In this document: piece by piece, positions 16,907 to 24,804 of the stretch
How the letters are laid out: each line of letters begins with the position of its first letter
Position numbering within the stretch: the stretch's first letter is position 1
Source: Arthrobacter sp042667405
Lineage (GTDB): Bacteria; Actinomycetota; Actinomycetes; Actinomycetales; Micrococcaceae
Length of the DNA stretch: 64,000 nt
Assembly: GCF_042667405.1 (NCBI RefSeq)
Contig: NZ_JBHVAL010000019.1
Location: 28,387-92,386, forward strand
Direction of reading: 5' to 3'
Made by a program: the position numbers and the translations under genes
Notes under the pieces: model-generated
The model's database searches: none
Told to the model about the DNA's origin: nothing
The model's input: only the letters and a program-made list of their open reading frames with translations

Positions 16907-17473
16907 GTGAGCCGGATCATCGCCGGAGTTGCCGGCGGAAACCCCCTGGCAAGTGTTCCCGGGACTGCCACACGGCCCACCACCGATCGCGTCAAGGAAG
17001 CTCTGTTTTCGAGGCTGGAGTCGTTGGCGGTCATTGACGACGCCAGGGTCCTTGACCTCTACGCCGGTTCCGGATCGCTGGGCGTTGAAAGCGCCAGCCG
17101 GGGTGCGCGCAGCGTTGACCTCGTGGAATTCGATGCGAGGGCCAGCGACGTCTGCCAGCGGAACGCGGACCTGGTCAACCAGAGCCTGGGGGCCAGGAAG
17201 GTTGCTGTCCACCGTTCCAAAGTGGAGTCCTACCTTGAACGGGCCGCCGATTCTTCGGTATGGGACCTGGTCTTCCTCGACCCGCCCTACCCCTTGGACG
17301 AGCAAGCCTTGAGCGCAGTGCTCGAAAAACTGGCGCCGCACCTGGATGACGCTGCCGTGGTGGTTGTGGAGCGCAGTTCCCGCAGTCCTGAACCCGCATG
17401 GCCTGACGCCTTGGAATGCTTCGCGGATAAGAAGTACGGGGAGACAAAACTCTGGTTCGCCGAACCAGCCTGA
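16907..17473 (+). CDS. rsmD: 16S rRNA (guanine966-N2)-methyltransferase
   Basis: A 188-residue SAM-dependent enzyme. It begins MSRIIAGVAGG with the usual RPTTDRVKEALFSRL block. The SAM motif VLDLYAGSGSLGVE (about residue 48) and the amino-methylation motif FLDPPYPL (about 123) identify an N2-guanine methyltransferase. GTG 16907 is the start. recG-rsmD-coaD is a common actinobacterial order; here two minus-strand genes separate rsmD from coaD. Confidence 0.93.
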   Translation: MSRIIAGVAGGNPLASVPGTATRPTTDRVKEALFSRLESLAVIDDARVLDLYAGSGSLGVESASRGARSVDLVEFDARASDVCQRNADLVNQSLGARKVAVHRSKVESYLERAADSSVWDLVFLDPPYPLDEQALSAVLEKLAPHLDDAAVVVVERSSRSPEPAWPDALECFADKKYGETKLWFAEPA

Positions 17474-17474
17474 A

Positions 17475-18263
17475 CTAGCCGCTGATCCGGTCCAGGTCCA
17501 CGCCGTGGAGGACGGTGGCAGGGTGCGGCCCCCTGGCCAGCAGCTCGGCTGTCCACTCCGAAGGCCATGGCTTCCGGGTGCCTGCCAGAATGATGTTGCC
17601 CGGATAGCGGCCTGCGAACATTCCTGTCTCCGCGAACGCGGCCACGTCCTGCATGGCGAGGCGCAGCGCTGCCACTTGGCTCCGGACGAGCGTGAGCGCA
17701 GGCTCGTCGCCAACGTTCACTATCAGGACGCCGTCAGGAGTCAGCCGTGCGGCGGCTTCTTCGTAGAAGTCACGGCACGCGATATGGGCAGGAGCCTCGG
17801 GCCCGGAGAAGATGTCAAGGATAACGACGTCGAACCGCGCCTCGGCGGGCAGCTCCGCCAAGGCGTCGCGGGCGTCGCCGATGATGGTGGTCAACCTGGA
17901 GCCTTGGGGCATAGGCAGCTCACGGAGGACGAAGTCCAGCAATTCGCGTTCCAGTTCAACGGCGTACTGTTCCGAGCCCGGGCGGGTGGCCTGGATGTAA
18001 CGGGCCAGGGTCAGGGCTCCCGCGCCCAGATGAAGGGCACGAACTGGCTCTCCGGAAGCGGAGGCCAAATCCACGATGTGCCCGATCCTGCGAAGGTATT
18101 CGTAGAAGATTTCTTCCGGCGCGGCCAGGTTCACGTGTGATTGTTCGGCGCCGCCGATGCTCAGGATGAAGCTGCCTTTCACCAACGGGTCCTGTTCGAT
18201 GGTGGCATGTTGGCCGGTCGTTCGAAGGAAACGTCCGGCGTGGCCGGAATCCTTTGGAGTCAC
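17475..18263 (-). CDS. Spermidine-synthase-like SAM-fold protein
   Basis: A 262-residue Rossmann methyltransferase-like protein. ALHLGAGALTLARYI stands where spermidine synthases have GGGDG, YAVELE follows, and DVVILDIFSGPEAPAH occupies the catalytic Asp loop. The full aminopropyltransferase signature is missing, so true spermidine synthesis is doubtful. The start is GTG 18263, overlapping the stop of the aminotransferase gene by four bases, which indicates coupled translation. A longer upstream frame lies inside that gene. One base separates its stop from the rsmD stop on the other strand. Confidence 0.78.
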   Translation of the reverse strand: MTPKDSGHAGRFLRTTGQHATIEQDPLVKGSFILSIGGAEQSHVNLAAPEEIFYEYLRRIGHIVDLASASGEPVRALHLGAGALTLARYIQATRPGSEQYAVELERELLDFVLRELPMPQGSRLTTIIGDARDALAELPAEARFDVVILDIFSGPEAPAHIACRDFYEEAAARLTPDGVLIVNVGDEPALTLVRSQVAALRLAMQDVAAFAETGMFAGRYPGNIILAGTRKPWPSEWTAELLARGPHPATVLHGVDLDRISG

Positions 18264-19513
18264 AGCCGGTCCTTGAGGGTTGCAAGCCGTCCGGCTGCCT
18301 CTTCGAGGACCTCGATCTTTTTGCAAAAGGCGAAGCGCAGCAGGCTTCGGGTGCGTTCCGCGCCTTCCGGATGGCAGAAGACCGGGACAGGGATAGCGGC
18401 CACGCCCACGAGGCCGGGCAGGCGCCGTGCGAGCTCAACCGAGTCCTGGATGCCCAGCGGGGCGGTGTCGACATTGATGAAGTAGGTGCCGCTGGGGTTG
18501 TAGACCCCGAAGCCGGCGGCACGAAGACCCTCGGCGAGTATGTCGCGTTTTCGGCGGAGGGTATCGGCAATGCCCTGGTAGAAAGCGTCAGGGAGTCCCA
18601 GTCCAACAGCGATCGCGCCTTGGAAAGGCGTGCCGGAGCTGTAGGTGAGGAATTGCTTCACCGTGCGGACTGCGGCCACCAGGGGAGCCGGTCCGGTGAG
18701 CCAGCCGATCTTCCAGCCGGTGAACGAGAAAGTCTTACCGGCCGAGGAAATGGTGATGGTCCGTTCGGCGGCACCGGGAAGGGATGTCACCGGGATGTGC
18801 GCCACTTCGAAAGTGAGGTGTTCATACACTTCGTCACTGACGATGATCGCGCCATATTTGGCGGCCAGTTCCACAATCCTGGTGAGCACGCCCTCCGGAA
18901 AGACTGCTCCCGTGGGATTGTGGGGGTTGTTGAGGAGGACGATTTTCGTCCTGCTGCTGAAGGACGCCTCCAGCGTTGCGAGGTCGGGCAGGAAGTCCGG
19001 TGCCAGCAGGGGAGCGGTGACATGCTTGGCTCCAGCCATCCCGATGATGGCGCCATAAGAATCGTAGAAAGGCTCGAAGGTCAGGACTTCGTCGCCGGGT
19101 TGGACGAACGCCAGCAGCGCAGCAGCGATGGCCTCGGTGGCCCCTGTGGTAATCAGGACTTCGGTCTCGGGATCGGGATCAAGGCCATAGAAGCGTTGCT
19201 GGTGCGCGGAGACAGCTTCCCGCAACGCGGCAACACCTTTACCGGGTGCGTATTGGTTGGCGCCTTCGGCGATGGCAGCCTGCGCAGCGGCTTTGATTTC
19301 CGCGGGACCGTCCTCGTCGGGAAATCCCTGGCCCAGGTTGATGGCCCCGGTGGACATTGCCAGCGTTGTCATCTCCTCGAAGATGGTGACACCCAGATCC
19401 CCGTCAGGCGACAACAGATTGGCTCCTACCGCGGCCCGTTTCCAGGGCGCCGGAGACCCGGTGGTAGTTCCAGAGAAGGGGGTGCTGCTGCCTGCTGATG
19501 CCATGGGAGCCAT
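18260..19513 (-). CDS. Class I/II pyridoxal-phosphate aminotransferase
   Basis: A 417-residue fold-type I aminotransferase. NLGQGFPDEDGP near the N-terminus, LLNNPHNPTGAVF (about residue 190), SDEVYEHLTF (about 222) and the PLP-lysine motif SSAGKTFSFTGWKIGW (about 249) are intact. This subgroup includes methionine/glutamine aminotransferases and mycobacterial DapC-like enzymes, so the substrate cannot be fixed from sequence. Start is ATG 19513 or 19504. It is coupled to the spermidine-synthase-like gene and divergent from coaD with only 35 bases between starts. Confidence 0.88.
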   Translation of the reverse strand: MAPMASAGSSTPFSGTTTGSPAPWKRAAVGANLLSPDGDLGVTIFEEMTTLAMSTGAINLGQGFPDEDGPAEIKAAAQAAIAEGANQYAPGKGVAALREAVSAHQQRFYGLDPDPETEVLITTGATEAIAAALLAFVQPGDEVLTFEPFYDSYGAIIGMAGAKHVTAPLLAPDFLPDLATLEASFSSRTKIVLLNNPHNPTGAVFPEGVLTRIVELAAKYGAIIVSDEVYEHLTFEVAHIPVTSLPGAAERTITISSAGKTFSFTGWKIGWLTGPAPLVAAVRTVKQFLTYSSGTPFQGAIAVGLGLPDAFYQGIADTLRRKRDILAEGLRAAGFGVYNPSGTYFINVDTAPLGIQDSVELARRLPGLVGVAAIPVPVFCHPEGAERTRSLLRFAFCKKIEVLEEAAGRLATLKDRL

Positions 19514-19548
19514 GGTATCCCGGTGAAGCGATGGGGTAGGTTCGTCTC

Positions 19549-20049
19549 ATGAGACGCGCGGTATGCCCTGGATCCTTTGACCCCATCCACAACGGACATC
19601 TCGAAGTCATTGCCCGGGCCGCTGGCCTGTTTGACGAAGTCATCGTTGCCGTGTCCACCAATTACGCCAAAAAGTACCGGTTCGGCCTCGAAGAACGCAT
19701 GGAGATGGCGCGTGAGACGCTGGCTTCCCTGCGTGGCATCATCGTCGAGCCCATGGGAGAAGGCCTGCTGGCCGAGTACTGCCGCCGCAGGGGCATTTCA
19801 GCGATCGTCAAGGGCCTGCGCTCTTCCTCGGATTTCGACTATGAGTTGCCGATGGCCACCATGAACCGGCAGTTGACCGGCGTCGAAACTGTATTTTTGC
19901 CGGCCGAAGCGCATTATGTGCACCTGTCATCGACCCTGATAAAGGAAGTCAACGCCCTTGGTGGCGACATCTCGGACTTCGTTCCCAAGTCGGTGTTGAA
20001 GAGGCTCCTTGCAGGCGAGTCGCCCGGCGAACCGCCGCGCAAAGGGTAG
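19549..20049 (+). CDS. coaD: Phosphopantetheine adenylyltransferase
   Basis: A 166-residue nucleotidyltransferase that transfers AMP from ATP to 4'-phosphopantetheine in coenzyme A synthesis. The HxGH motif is HNGH at residues 14-17 within GSFDPIHNGHLEVI. KGLRSSSDFDYE and the ATP-binding LSSTLIKEV block near the C-terminus match the family. The length is normal apart from a short Gly/Pro/Arg tail. Confidence 0.96.
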   Translation: MRRAVCPGSFDPIHNGHLEVIARAAGLFDEVIVAVSTNYAKKYRFGLEERMEMARETLASLRGIIVEPMGEGLLAEYCRRRGISAIVKGLRSSSDFDYELPMATMNRQLTGVETVFLPAEAHYVHLSSTLIKEVNALGGDISDFVPKSVLKRLLAGESPGEPPRKG

Positions 20050-20125
20050 TCTTATGGGGTACCTGCGCCTTCAAGCAGAGTTCCCCATTCCGAAACAAGC
20101 GCTCCTCTGCGTGTCTTGTGCCGGT

Positions 20126-20155
20126 TTGAGTCCTCACGCGTGATCAGGCTAAGAT
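20126..20155 (+). promoter_or_regulatory. Promoter of yceD-rpmF-rnc-mutM
   Basis: TTGAGT at 20126-20131 and TAAGAT at 20150-20155 are 18 bases apart, in the 139-base gap after coaD. Transcription would begin near 20162, about 27 bases before the proposed ATT start of yceD. Confidence 0.5.
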
Positions 20156-20188
20156 GGTACGTCGGTCATATGTTCTACAGGAGTTCTC

Positions 20189-20740
20189 ATTAAGCGAGAT
20201 GCAAGTTCGCCCTTGGCGCTGGTAGTCAAGGACCTTGGACGCAGTCCCGGGACCATGCGGACACTCAACGAGCATGTACCTGCACCAAGTGACCTTGGTG
20301 TGGCGCTCATTGGCGTAAAGGAAGGCTCGGATATCGAGCTCGATCTTCGTCTTGAGGCCGTACACGAAGGAATTCTGGTATCCGGATCCGCGGTCGTCGA
20401 AGTAACCGGCGAATGCGGTCGATGCCTGGATCCCCTTGCGTATGACCTTGAGGTCAATGTGCAAGAACTTTTCTTCTACGAAGGCGCTGAGCTTTCCGCC
20501 GAAGAAGACGATGAAGAGCAACGTCGAGTCGAGTACGATCTGATCGATCTTGAGCCGGTGTTGCGGGACGCAGTTGTCACTATGCTGCCGTTCCAGCCGG
20601 TGTGCCGGGAAGACTGCCAGGGCCTGTGCTCCGAATGTGGAGTGCGCCTGGAAGACGAGCCGGGGCACCACCACGAGGTCATTGACCCTCGCTGGGCTGC
20701 CCTAGCTGATCTGGCTAAGACTGACCGGCAAACCGATTAG
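20189..20740 (+). CDS. YceD/DUF177 family protein (probable ATT start)
   Basis: A 183-residue acidic protein. The CGRC (about residue 69) and CREDCQGLCSECG (about 138) cysteine clusters and the HHH near the C-terminus are typical of DUF177/YceD, which in other bacteria affects 23S rRNA levels and is co-transcribed with rpmF. The first conventional in-frame start is TTG 20213, with no good ribosome site. Conserved sequence (SSPLALVVKDLGR, compare the actinobacterial NPLVFDTHELGR type) continues upstream to ATT 20189. That codon has AGGAG five bases ahead, the same AGGAGTTCTCAT context that starts the gene at 30791. ATT initiation, as in E. coli infC, is therefore likely. An upstream TAA limits the frame. 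Confidence 0.8.
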   Translation: MKRDASSPLALVVKDLGRSPGTMRTLNEHVPAPSDLGVALIGVKEGSDIELDLRLEAVHEGILVSGSAVVEVTGECGRCLDPLAYDLEVNVQELFFYEGAELSAEEDDEEQRRVEYDLIDLEPVLRDAVVTMLPFQPVCREDCQGLCSECGVRLEDEPGHHHEVIDPRWAALADLAKTDRQTD

Positions 20741-20773
20741 TAAGTGTTCGTCTAAGAGAGAAATGAGATAGCC

Positions 20774-20977
20774 GTGGCTGTTCCCAAGCGGAAAATGTCT
20801 CGCGCAAATACACGCGCCCGCCGTGCCCAGTGGAAGGCAACTGCCCCCAACCTGGTCAAGACCATCGAAAACGGCCAGGTTACCTACAGCCTGCCGCACC
20901 AGGCGAAGGTCGTTACCGACTCTGCCGGCACCGCGCTGTTCCTTGAATACAAGGGCCGCAAGGTCGCAGACGCCTAA
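20774..20977 (+). CDS. rpmF: 50S ribosomal protein L32 (zinc-free form)
   Basis: A 67-residue protein starting at GTG 20774 with AVPKRKMSRANTRARRAQWK, the invariant L32 N-terminus. The four zinc-ligand cysteines of the classical form are absent, and the C-terminus instead reads LEYKGRKVADA. So this is the zinc-independent type. It lies 33 bases after yceD, the standard order. Confidence 0.95.
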   Translation: MAVPKRKMSRANTRARRAQWKATAPNLVKTIENGQVTYSLPHQAKVVTDSAGTALFLEYKGRKVADA

Positions 20978-21000
20978 TCTGCCGTAGAGGCTGACAAAGG

Positions 21001-21711
21001 ATGTCTTCAACTGAAGAGCTTCTGAAGCGTCTCGGTGTCTGGATTGACACCGAGACGCTTCGTCTTGCTCTCACACATCGCTCATACGCGTATGAAAACG
21101 GCGGGATTCCCACCAACGAGCGCCTCGAGTTCCTCGGCGACTCCATCCTGGGATTCTCCGTGACCGATTCCCTCTACCGTGAGAACCCCGAGCTGCCCGA
21201 AGGCGAGCTCGCCAAGCGGCGTTCCGCCGTCGTCAGCACGCGCGCCCTGGCCGGAATCGGCCGGGAGATCGGCATCGGCGAGTTCATTTACCTTGGCCAA
21301 GGCGAAAAGCTCACCGACGGTAAGAACAAAGCCTCCATCCTGGCTGACACCATGGAAGCCCTGATCGGCGCCACGTACCTGTCAAACGACATCGAAACTG
21401 CGCGCCAGCTGGTGATGCGCCTGGTGGGGCCGCTCCTGAAGGACGCAGGCGCCCTGGGAGCCGGAACCGACTGGAAGACAAGCATCCAGGAACTCACCGC
21501 CAGCCGACAGCTTGGCGCCATCCACTACGCGGTGGAAGGCTCCGGACCTGACCATGCGCGGACCTTCGAAGCTGTTTTGAACATCGGTGGAACACCGTAC
21601 GGACGTGGTTCCGGGCACTCCAAGAAGGAAGCCGAACAGGAAGCGGCCGCTGATGCGTGGCGCGCCCTGACTGCGCTGGACTCTGCTCCTGCCGGTCCCG
21701 CGTCCGCCTGA
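21001..21711 (+). CDS. rnc: Ribonuclease III
   Basis: A 236-residue double-strand-specific endonuclease for rRNA and mRNA processing. The catalytic signature NERLEFLGDS (about residue 39) and the second acidic site DTMEALIGA (about 115) are present. They are followed by a double-stranded-RNA-binding domain (about 155-225, ending SKKEAEQEAAADAW). ATG 21001 is 23 bases after rpmF and six bases separate its stop from mutM. Confidence 0.96.
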   Translation: MSSTEELLKRLGVWIDTETLRLALTHRSYAYENGGIPTNERLEFLGDSILGFSVTDSLYRENPELPEGELAKRRSAVVSTRALAGIGREIGIGEFIYLGQGEKLTDGKNKASILADTMEALIGATYLSNDIETARQLVMRLVGPLLKDAGALGAGTDWKTSIQELTASRQLGAIHYAVEGSGPDHARTFEAVLNIGGTPYGRGSGHSKKEAEQEAAADAWRALTALDSAPAGPASA

Positions 21712-21717
21712 GCACCC

Positions 21718-22689
21718 ATGCCTGAGCTTCCCGAGGTTGAAGTGGTGCGTCGCGGCCTGGCCAAGTGGGTTCGCGGCCGGACCATAACGGGTGTTGAAGT
21801 GCTTGACCCGCGTTCCATCCGGCGCCACGCCCTGGGAACCGAAGACTTCGTGGGAAACCTGGAGCACGCTACTGTCCTCGACGTTGTTCGGCGGGGAAAG
21901 TTTCTCTGGATGCCATTGTCCATGAACGGTTACCACGAAGGCCCGCCCACGAACGGCAGCGAAGCATTGCCGAAAGTGGCGCTGATGGCGCACCTGGGAA
22001 TGAGCGGGCAACTGCTGATGCAGGACCCGGACGTGCCGGATGAAAAGCACCTCAAGGTCAGGATCACTTTGAGCCCGGTGGAAGGCATGCCGGAGCAACT
22101 GCGGTTCGTGGACCAGCGGATATTCGGCGGACTTTTTGTAACCTGGCTCGTGCCCACTCAGGACGGCGGCCCCGGCGGCCTCGGCGAAACACCGCTGCCC
22201 GAGATAGCCGAAGAAGCTTCGCACATCGCCAGGGACCCGTTGGACCCCCAGTTCTCCCTCGACGACTTCTACCGGAAGATCAAGAAACGGAAGACCGGCC
22301 TCAAACGGGCCCTCCTTGACCAAGGCCTGATCTCCGGCATCGGCAATATCTATGCCGACGAAGCGCTGTGGCAGGCGAAGCTCCACTATGCTCGGGCAAC
22401 CGATACCCTGCGTCGCGCGGATGCAGAGCGGCTCATCACGGCAGCGAAGGACGTCATGGAGGCGGCTTTGGCCGCCGGGGGCACCAGCTTCGATTCGCTG
22501 TATGTCAACGTCAACGGCGATTCCGGATACTTTGCCCGGTCGCTCAACGCCTACGGCCGGGCCGGTCAATACTGCACCCGATGCGAGGCATCAGGCCTCC
22601 AAAGCGTCATCAAACGGGAGCAATTCATGAACCGCTCCTCCTACACCTGCCCGGTGTGCCAGCCACGCCCAAGGAATGGCCGCTGGTAG
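21718..22689 (+). CDS. mutM: Formamidopyrimidine-DNA glycosylase
   Basis: A 323-residue base-excision repair enzyme removing oxidised purines such as 8-oxoguanine. The N-terminus MPELPEVEVVRRGL supplies the catalytic Pro2 and Glu3 after Met removal. RRGKFLW carries the conserved Lys. The H2TH region (KRALLDQGLISGIGNIYADE) and the C-terminal zinc finger with two CxxC pairs (CTRC, CPVC) are intact. It is slightly longer than usual because of an insertion near residues 140-170 rich in Gly, Pro and Glu. Confidence 0.95.
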   Translation: MPELPEVEVVRRGLAKWVRGRTITGVEVLDPRSIRRHALGTEDFVGNLEHATVLDVVRRGKFLWMPLSMNGYHEGPPTNGSEALPKVALMAHLGMSGQLLMQDPDVPDEKHLKVRITLSPVEGMPEQLRFVDQRIFGGLFVTWLVPTQDGGPGGLGETPLPEIAEEASHIARDPLDPQFSLDDFYRKIKKRKTGLKRALLDQGLISGIGNIYADEALWQAKLHYARATDTLRRADAERLITAAKDVMEAALAAGGTSFDSLYVNVNGDSGYFARSLNAYGRAGQYCTRCEASGLQSVIKREQFMNRSSYTCPVCQPRPRNGRW

Positions 22690-22776
22690 GTCCAAAACTG
22701 TTCCGGAATCCCGGTGCGGGTGGCAGACTGTCCCCATGAAACGCTTGGCGCGGCACAACGATCCTGCGGGAACGCC

Positions 22777-23496
22777 ATGATGGCGCGACGGCTGGTCATC
22801 GCGGGCGTATGCCTCGCTGTGCTGATCGCCGCCGTCGCAATTCTCTTTGATCAGATGGCCGCAAAGCCAGGACCTGTGGCGCAAAATACGTCCTCACAGG
22901 CTTCAAGCCCCAGCCCCGGGGGCCCGGGGTCCACCGCTTCAGCCGACCCCACCTCCCAAGGAGCCGAGGCACCCACCTCCGGCACTTCGCCGTCGAGCGG
23001 TCAATCGACCGGAAGCGCCGAAAGCGGTGACGACGGCGGAGCGTCCCACTCGGGCGGCCAGGCCCTGGAAGTCCTGCCGCCCGTCACCGCGACCCCCACG
23101 GGGTTGCCCGAGCCGACACCTCCCGCACCACTGATCACCGGAGCCCTGCCGGAGCCCGGTACGGCATCAGGCGAAGTGGTGGACGGATGGCCAGCCGGGG
23201 TCTTGACCCTGCCCGCTGGAACAACCATTGGTTCGACCTCGGTGTCGACCTCAGGGAACATTCTCCAGGTTGCCGCCGACGGCGTCATTGACAAGCCCCG
23301 GGCAGAGGTATTGGGTTCTTTCCGCGACTCCTTGGTCTCCCATGGCTTCTGGACCGAAGATGCACCCGCCGGCGAAGGCGCTGTGGCTGCCCGGTTCGTG
23401 CGCGGCACAGACACAGTGACGGTTTCGGTTTCGACGACGGGGACGGGCAGCTCGCGCTTCCAGCTGTTGGGCAGCCTGCACACGAGCGCGGACTGA
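22777..23496 (+). CDS. Membrane-anchored Ser/Pro-rich protein of unknown function
   Basis: A 239-residue protein with one N-terminal membrane segment (about residues 6-25). A long low-complexity linker rich in Ser, Pro, Gly and Thr (about 30-135) follows, and then a compact C-terminal region (about 140-239) that I do not recognise. This topology puts the C-terminal part outside the cell. The start is ATG 22777 or 22780. Six bases separate it from the MFS gene, so it is probably in one operon with the transporter and the beta-propeller-like gene. A 14-codon frame (22736-22780) ends exactly at its start. Confidence 0.65.
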   Translation: MMARRLVIAGVCLAVLIAAVAILFDQMAAKPGPVAQNTSSQASSPSPGGPGSTASADPTSQGAEAPTSGTSPSSGQSTGSAESGDDGGASHSGGQALEVLPPVTATPTGLPEPTPPAPLITGALPEPGTASGEVVDGWPAGVLTLPAGTTIGSTSVSTSGNILQVAADGVIDKPRAEVLGSFRDSLVSHGFWTEDAPAGEGAVAARFVRGTDTVTVSVSTTGTGSSRFQLLGSLHTSAD

Positions 23497-23502
23497 GGAC
23501 CC

Positions 23503-24804
23503 ATGTACATTTCCCTCTCGGACCGCAGCGGCGGTAAACGCGACAAGCCGCAGGGGACAGGAACGGCACTATCAACCGAGGTGCCGTTCCGCTTGTCTCC
23601 GGTCATCCTGTGGCTGGGCATTGTCAGCATGGTCACCGATGTCTCCTCGGAATCGGTGTCTGCGATCCTGCCCTTGTACGTGACGGGCTTCCTTGGCTTG
23701 TCCACAATCGCCTTCGGCTTCATCGACGGCATCAACCAAGGCGCAAGTGCCATCGTCCGGATCGCCGCCGGTTGGGCATCGGACCGCAGCGGCCACCCCA
23801 AGCGGATAGCCTTGGCCGGTTACGGCCTGTCCATGCTTGCCAGGATCGGTTTCCTCTTCGCGGGAGGCTTTTGGACCATTGCCGCCATTGTCACCGGTGA
23901 CCGCATCGGCAAGGGCATCCGGACAGCGCCCCGGGACGCGCTCATTTCCACCTCGGCGCAACCGGAACACCTGGCCAGGTCATTTGGCGTGCACCGGATG
24001 CTGGACAACATTGGGGCGGCAGCAGGGCCGTTGATCGCCTTTGTTGTGCTTTTGCTGATTCCCAACGGCTTCAGCACCGTTTTCGTGGTGTCCCTGGCCT
24101 TCGCCGTGATTGGTGTGGCCGTCCTCGCCCTGGTGGTCCCCGACATCCAGGCACGGGCCCTCAAAGGTGCGGAGGTTCGGAAGGACCGCAGGCTTTTCGC
24201 CTTCTCCTGGAGCCACCTGAGGGAACCAGGCCTGGGCAGGCTGCTCATCGCAGCGGGGCTTCTAGGGTTGGTGACCATCGGTGACGGGTTCCTCTACCTG
24301 GTGTTGCAGGACAGGGATTCGTTCGCCGTCCAGTGGTTTCCGCTCCTGTTCGTCGGCACTAATGTGGTGTTCCTCGCGCTGGCCATCCCGCTGGGAAGGC
24401 TGGCGGACAAAATAGGCAAGATCCCGGTTTTCCTGGCAGGGCACGTTGCTTTGCTGGCCACCTACTTGCTGGCGGCGGCACCCTTTGGGGGGCTGTGGGC
24501 AACGATTCTCTGCTTGGTCCTGCTGGGAGCGTTCTACGCCGGCACTGACGGGGTGCTTGCCGCGCTGGCCAGCCAGCTGACGCCGTCGGGAAAGCTTGCA
24601 ACGGGTATCGCCTCCGCACAAACAGTGGTGGCGCTGAGCCGGATGGCCGCCTCCGCCGGTTTCGGCGTGTTGTGGTACGCGGTGGGTGCCTCCACTGCAA
24701 TGGTGGTGGCGGGGGCGCTGCTGGCCTGCGCGATTGCGGCGGTGTTCTTCATCCTCCGCGGTGCCCGTCCTGCAGTCCCGGCAGACGCGGGTGACGCTGC
24801 ATGA
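23503..24804 (+). CDS. Major facilitator superfamily transporter
   Basis: A 433-residue integral membrane protein with about 12 predicted hydrophobic segments. It begins with LGIVSMVTDVSSESVSAILP, a start seen in a subgroup of uncharacterised MFS proteins. A loop-2/3 motif-A-like GWASDRSGHPKRIAL follows, with GKGIRTAPRDALIS in the next loop. Substrate is not predictable. The stop overlaps the next gene by four bases (ATGA), so it is coupled to a predicted extracytoplasmic propeller protein. Confidence 0.87.
   Translation: MYISLSDRSGGKRDKPQGTGTALSTEVPFRLSPVILWLGIVSMVTDVSSESVSAILPLYVTGFLGLSTIAFGFIDGINQGASAIVRIAAGWASDRSGHPKRIALAGYGLSMLARIGFLFAGGFWTIAAIVTGDRIGKGIRTAPRDALISTSAQPEHLARSFGVHRMLDNIGAAAGPLIAFVVLLLIPNGFSTVFVVSLAFAVIGVAVLALVVPDIQARALKGAEVRKDRRLFAFSWSHLREPGLGRLLIAAGLLGLVTIGDGFLYLVLQDRDSFAVQWFPLLFVGTNVVFLALAIPLGRLADKIGKIPVFLAGHVALLATYLLAAAPFGGLWATILCLVLLGAFYAGTDGVLAALASQLTPSGKLATGIASAQTVVALSRMAASAGFGVLWYAVGASTAMVVAGALLACAIAAVFFILRGARPAVPADAGDAA

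Noticed and set aside
20153..20223. Alternative yceD-region frame from ATG 20153
   Set aside because: It is only 23 codons, lacks conservation and is in another frame than the cysteine-cluster protein.
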